Assembly (NCBI GenBank): GCA_050245975.1 | Contig: JBFWWW010000048.1 | Location: 1-22,192 of the forward strand | Length of the DNA: 22,192 nucleotides | Direction of reading: 5' to 3' | Source of the DNA: JBFWWW01 sp050245975 | GTDB lineage: Bacteria > Pseudomonadota > Alphaproteobacteria > Rhizobiales > Hyphomicrobiaceae | In this document: positions 21,033-22,192 of the stretch, piece by piece | How the letters are laid out: each line of letters starts with the position of its first letter | Position numbering within the stretch: the stretch's first letter is position 1 | Program-made: the position numbers and the translations under genes | The notes under the pieces: model-generated | What the model saw: only the letters and a program-made list of their open reading frames with translations | Told to the model about the DNA's origin: nothing | The model's database searches: none

Positions 21033-22192
21033 ATGAAGATCAGGCGCATCCGCTCTGTCGCGGCACCGATCGCCTCCGAAATCCGCAACGCCTACATTTC
21101 GTTCTCGACCATGACGATCAACCTCGTTGCCGTCGAAACCGACGTTGTGCGCGAGGGAAAACCCGTCATCGGCTACGGCTTTTCGTCGAACGGCCGCTAC
21201 GCAACGACGCAGATCCTGGCCGACCGCTTCGTGCCCCGCCTGACGGCCGCCAACCCGGTGTCGCTCCTCGACCGGACGGGAGACAATTTCGACCCGCAGG
21301 CCATATGGCGCTGCTTCATGGCCAACGAGAAGCCCGGCGGCCACGGCGACCGCGCCCATGCCGCCGGCGCCCTCGACATGGCCGTATGGGACGCCGTCGC
21401 CAAGGTCGCGGGCCAGCCGCTCTGGCGCCTTCTGTCCGCGCGCTACAACGGCGGCAAAAGTGACGACCGCGTGCTCGTCTACCCGGGTGGCGGCTACTAC
21501 TATCCGGGCAAGGAGCTGGACGGCCTGAAAGCCGAGATGCGCGGCTACCAGGAGCGGGGCTACCGCATCGTCAAGATGAAGATCGGCGGCGCCGATCTGG
21601 CGACCGATCTGAAGCGGATCGAGGCCGTCCTCGACGTCGTGGGGTCGGGGGAGAACCTCGCTGTCGACGCCAACGGTCGTTTCGATCTCGAGACCGCGCT
21701 CAGCTACGGCTCGGCCATGCAGCCCTATGGGCTGTTCTGGTACGAGGAAGCCGGCGATCCGCTCGATTTCGCGCTCAATGCGGCGCTGTCGGAGACCTAT
21801 TCGCGGCCGCTGGCCACGGGCGAGAACCTGTTCTCGCACCAGGACGGCCGCAACCTTGTCCGCCACGGCGGCATGCGTCCCGACCGCGACTGGATCCAGC
21901 TCGACCCCGCGCTGTCCTACGGCCTGACGGAATACCTGCGCTTTCTCGATGTGCTGGCCGACCTCGGCTGGTCGCGGCGGCGGCTCATCCCGCACGGCGG
22001 ACACCAGCTCGCCCTCAACATGGCCGCCGGCCTGCAGCTCGGCGGCTCGGAATCCTATCCCGGCGTCTTCCAGCCCTACGGCGGCTTCGCCGACGGCTCG
22101 GTCATCGCCGACGGTTACGCGACGCTGGAGCAGGTGCCCGGCATCGGCATGGAGCTGAAGCCGGCGATGTTCGCCGAAATGCGTCGTCGTCT
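21033..22192 (+). CDS. tarD: enolase-superfamily dehydratase, D-tartrate dehydratase-like (3' end cut)
   Basis: 386 codons are visible; the family member I recall from Bradyrhizobium has about 389 residues, so only the last few are missing. It resembles D(-)-tartrate dehydratase along its length: RNAYISF, NEKPGGHGDRA, ALDMAVWDAVAK, GGGYYYPGK, and a GMRPDRDWIQLDPALSYGL block. Catalytic positions follow: Lys181 and Lys183 (KMKIGG), metal ligands Asp212 (VDANGRF), Glu238 (YEEAGDP) and Glu264 (TGENLFSHQD), and His321 (PHGGHQ). It should dehydrate D-tartrate or a close aldarate to a 2-keto acid such as oxaloacetate, with Mg2+. GAGGG lies seven bases before the ATG. No tartrate transporter is visible. 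Confidence 0.88.
   Translation, partial: MKIRRIRSVAAPIASEIRNAYISFSTMTINLVAVETDVVREGKPVIGYGFSSNGRYATTQILADRFVPRLTAANPVSLLDRTGDNFDPQAIWRCFMANEKPGGHGDRAHAAGALDMAVWDAVAKVAGQPLWRLLSARYNGGKSDDRVLVYPGGGYYYPGKELDGLKAEMRGYQERGYRIVKMKIGGADLATDLKRIEAVLDVVGSGENLAVDANGRFDLETALSYGSAMQPYGLFWYEEAGDPLDFALNAALSETYSRPLATGENLFSHQDGRNLVRHGGMRPDRDWIQLDPALSYGLTEYLRFLDVLADLGWSRRRLIPHGGHQLALNMAAGLQLGGSESYPGVFQPYGGFADGSVIADGYATLEQVPGIGMELKPAMFAEMRRR

Noticed and set aside
20879..21088. Possible 69-residue minus-strand gene in front of the TarD-like gene
   Set aside because: It overlaps the start of the dehydratase in antisense and has no ribosome-binding site or domain.

Overview
The window looks like chromosomal DNA from a high-GC alphaproteobacterium, most likely of the order Hyphomicrobiales (Rhizobiales). 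The evidence is a Bartonella-type NrnC nuclease, a linked nrnC-lptC/A-lptB-rpoN-ptsN block, a perfect EcfG-type (general stress response) promoter, and an enolase-superfamily protein that closely follows, from memory, the D-tartrate dehydratase of Bradyrhizobium. I see no insertion sequence, prophage, CRISPR array, integrase or plasmid function. All protein genes share the same GC-rich codon style, so this reads as core genome, not an accessory island.

Layout. 1-651 (-): N-terminal part of a GT4 glycosyltransferase cut by the window edge. 690-1499 (+): a serine alpha/beta-hydrolase. 1503-1748 (-): a tiny exported coiled-coil protein. 1826-4554 (-): a tight three-gene operon, GST-like protein, queG and an atypical SDR. 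4725-5522 (+): uppP, divergent from that operon. 5540-11749 (-): an envelope and regulation block read as tRNA-Leu(CAG), nrnC, a fused lptC-lptA-lptA gene, lptB, rpoN, a 453-bp non-coding interval, and ptsN. 11931-13046 (+): a soluble orphan histidine kinase. 13088-14122 (-): an aspartoacylase/AstE-type zinc deacylase. 14332-15679 (+): a two-subunit 3-oxoacid CoA-transferase. 15785-17509 (+): an AsmA-like membrane-anchored protein. 17541-19754 (-): a large membrane-anchored metallophosphoesterase. 20015-20752 (-): an exported M15-type peptidase. 21033-22192 (+): a TarD-like dehydratase lacking only its last few residues.

How the genes fit together. Several serve the envelope. UppP recycles the undecaprenyl carrier. 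LptB and the LptC/A fusion belong to the lipopolysaccharide export machine. The M15 protein probably trims peptidoglycan, the AsmA-like protein may work in lipid or outer-membrane homeostasis, and the glycosyltransferase probably builds a surface glycan. RpoN and PtsN are the nitrogen/PTS-Ntr regulatory pair usually found beside lptB. QueG finishes tRNA queuosine, while NrnC clears dinucleotides.

The most notable features are: (i) a single polypeptide carrying one LptC and two LptA-type domains; (ii) no hibernation factor gene (hpf) between rpoN and ptsN, where it usually lies, with non-coding DNA bearing a good sigma70-like promoter in its place; (iii) a perfect EcfG promoter directly in front of ptsN; (iv) a tRNA-Leu with a strong promoter and a 14-bp palindrome immediately upstream of nrnC. 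I did not find a clearly new multi-gene system. No database search was possible, so family assignments rest on motifs, length, context and remembered family sequences.
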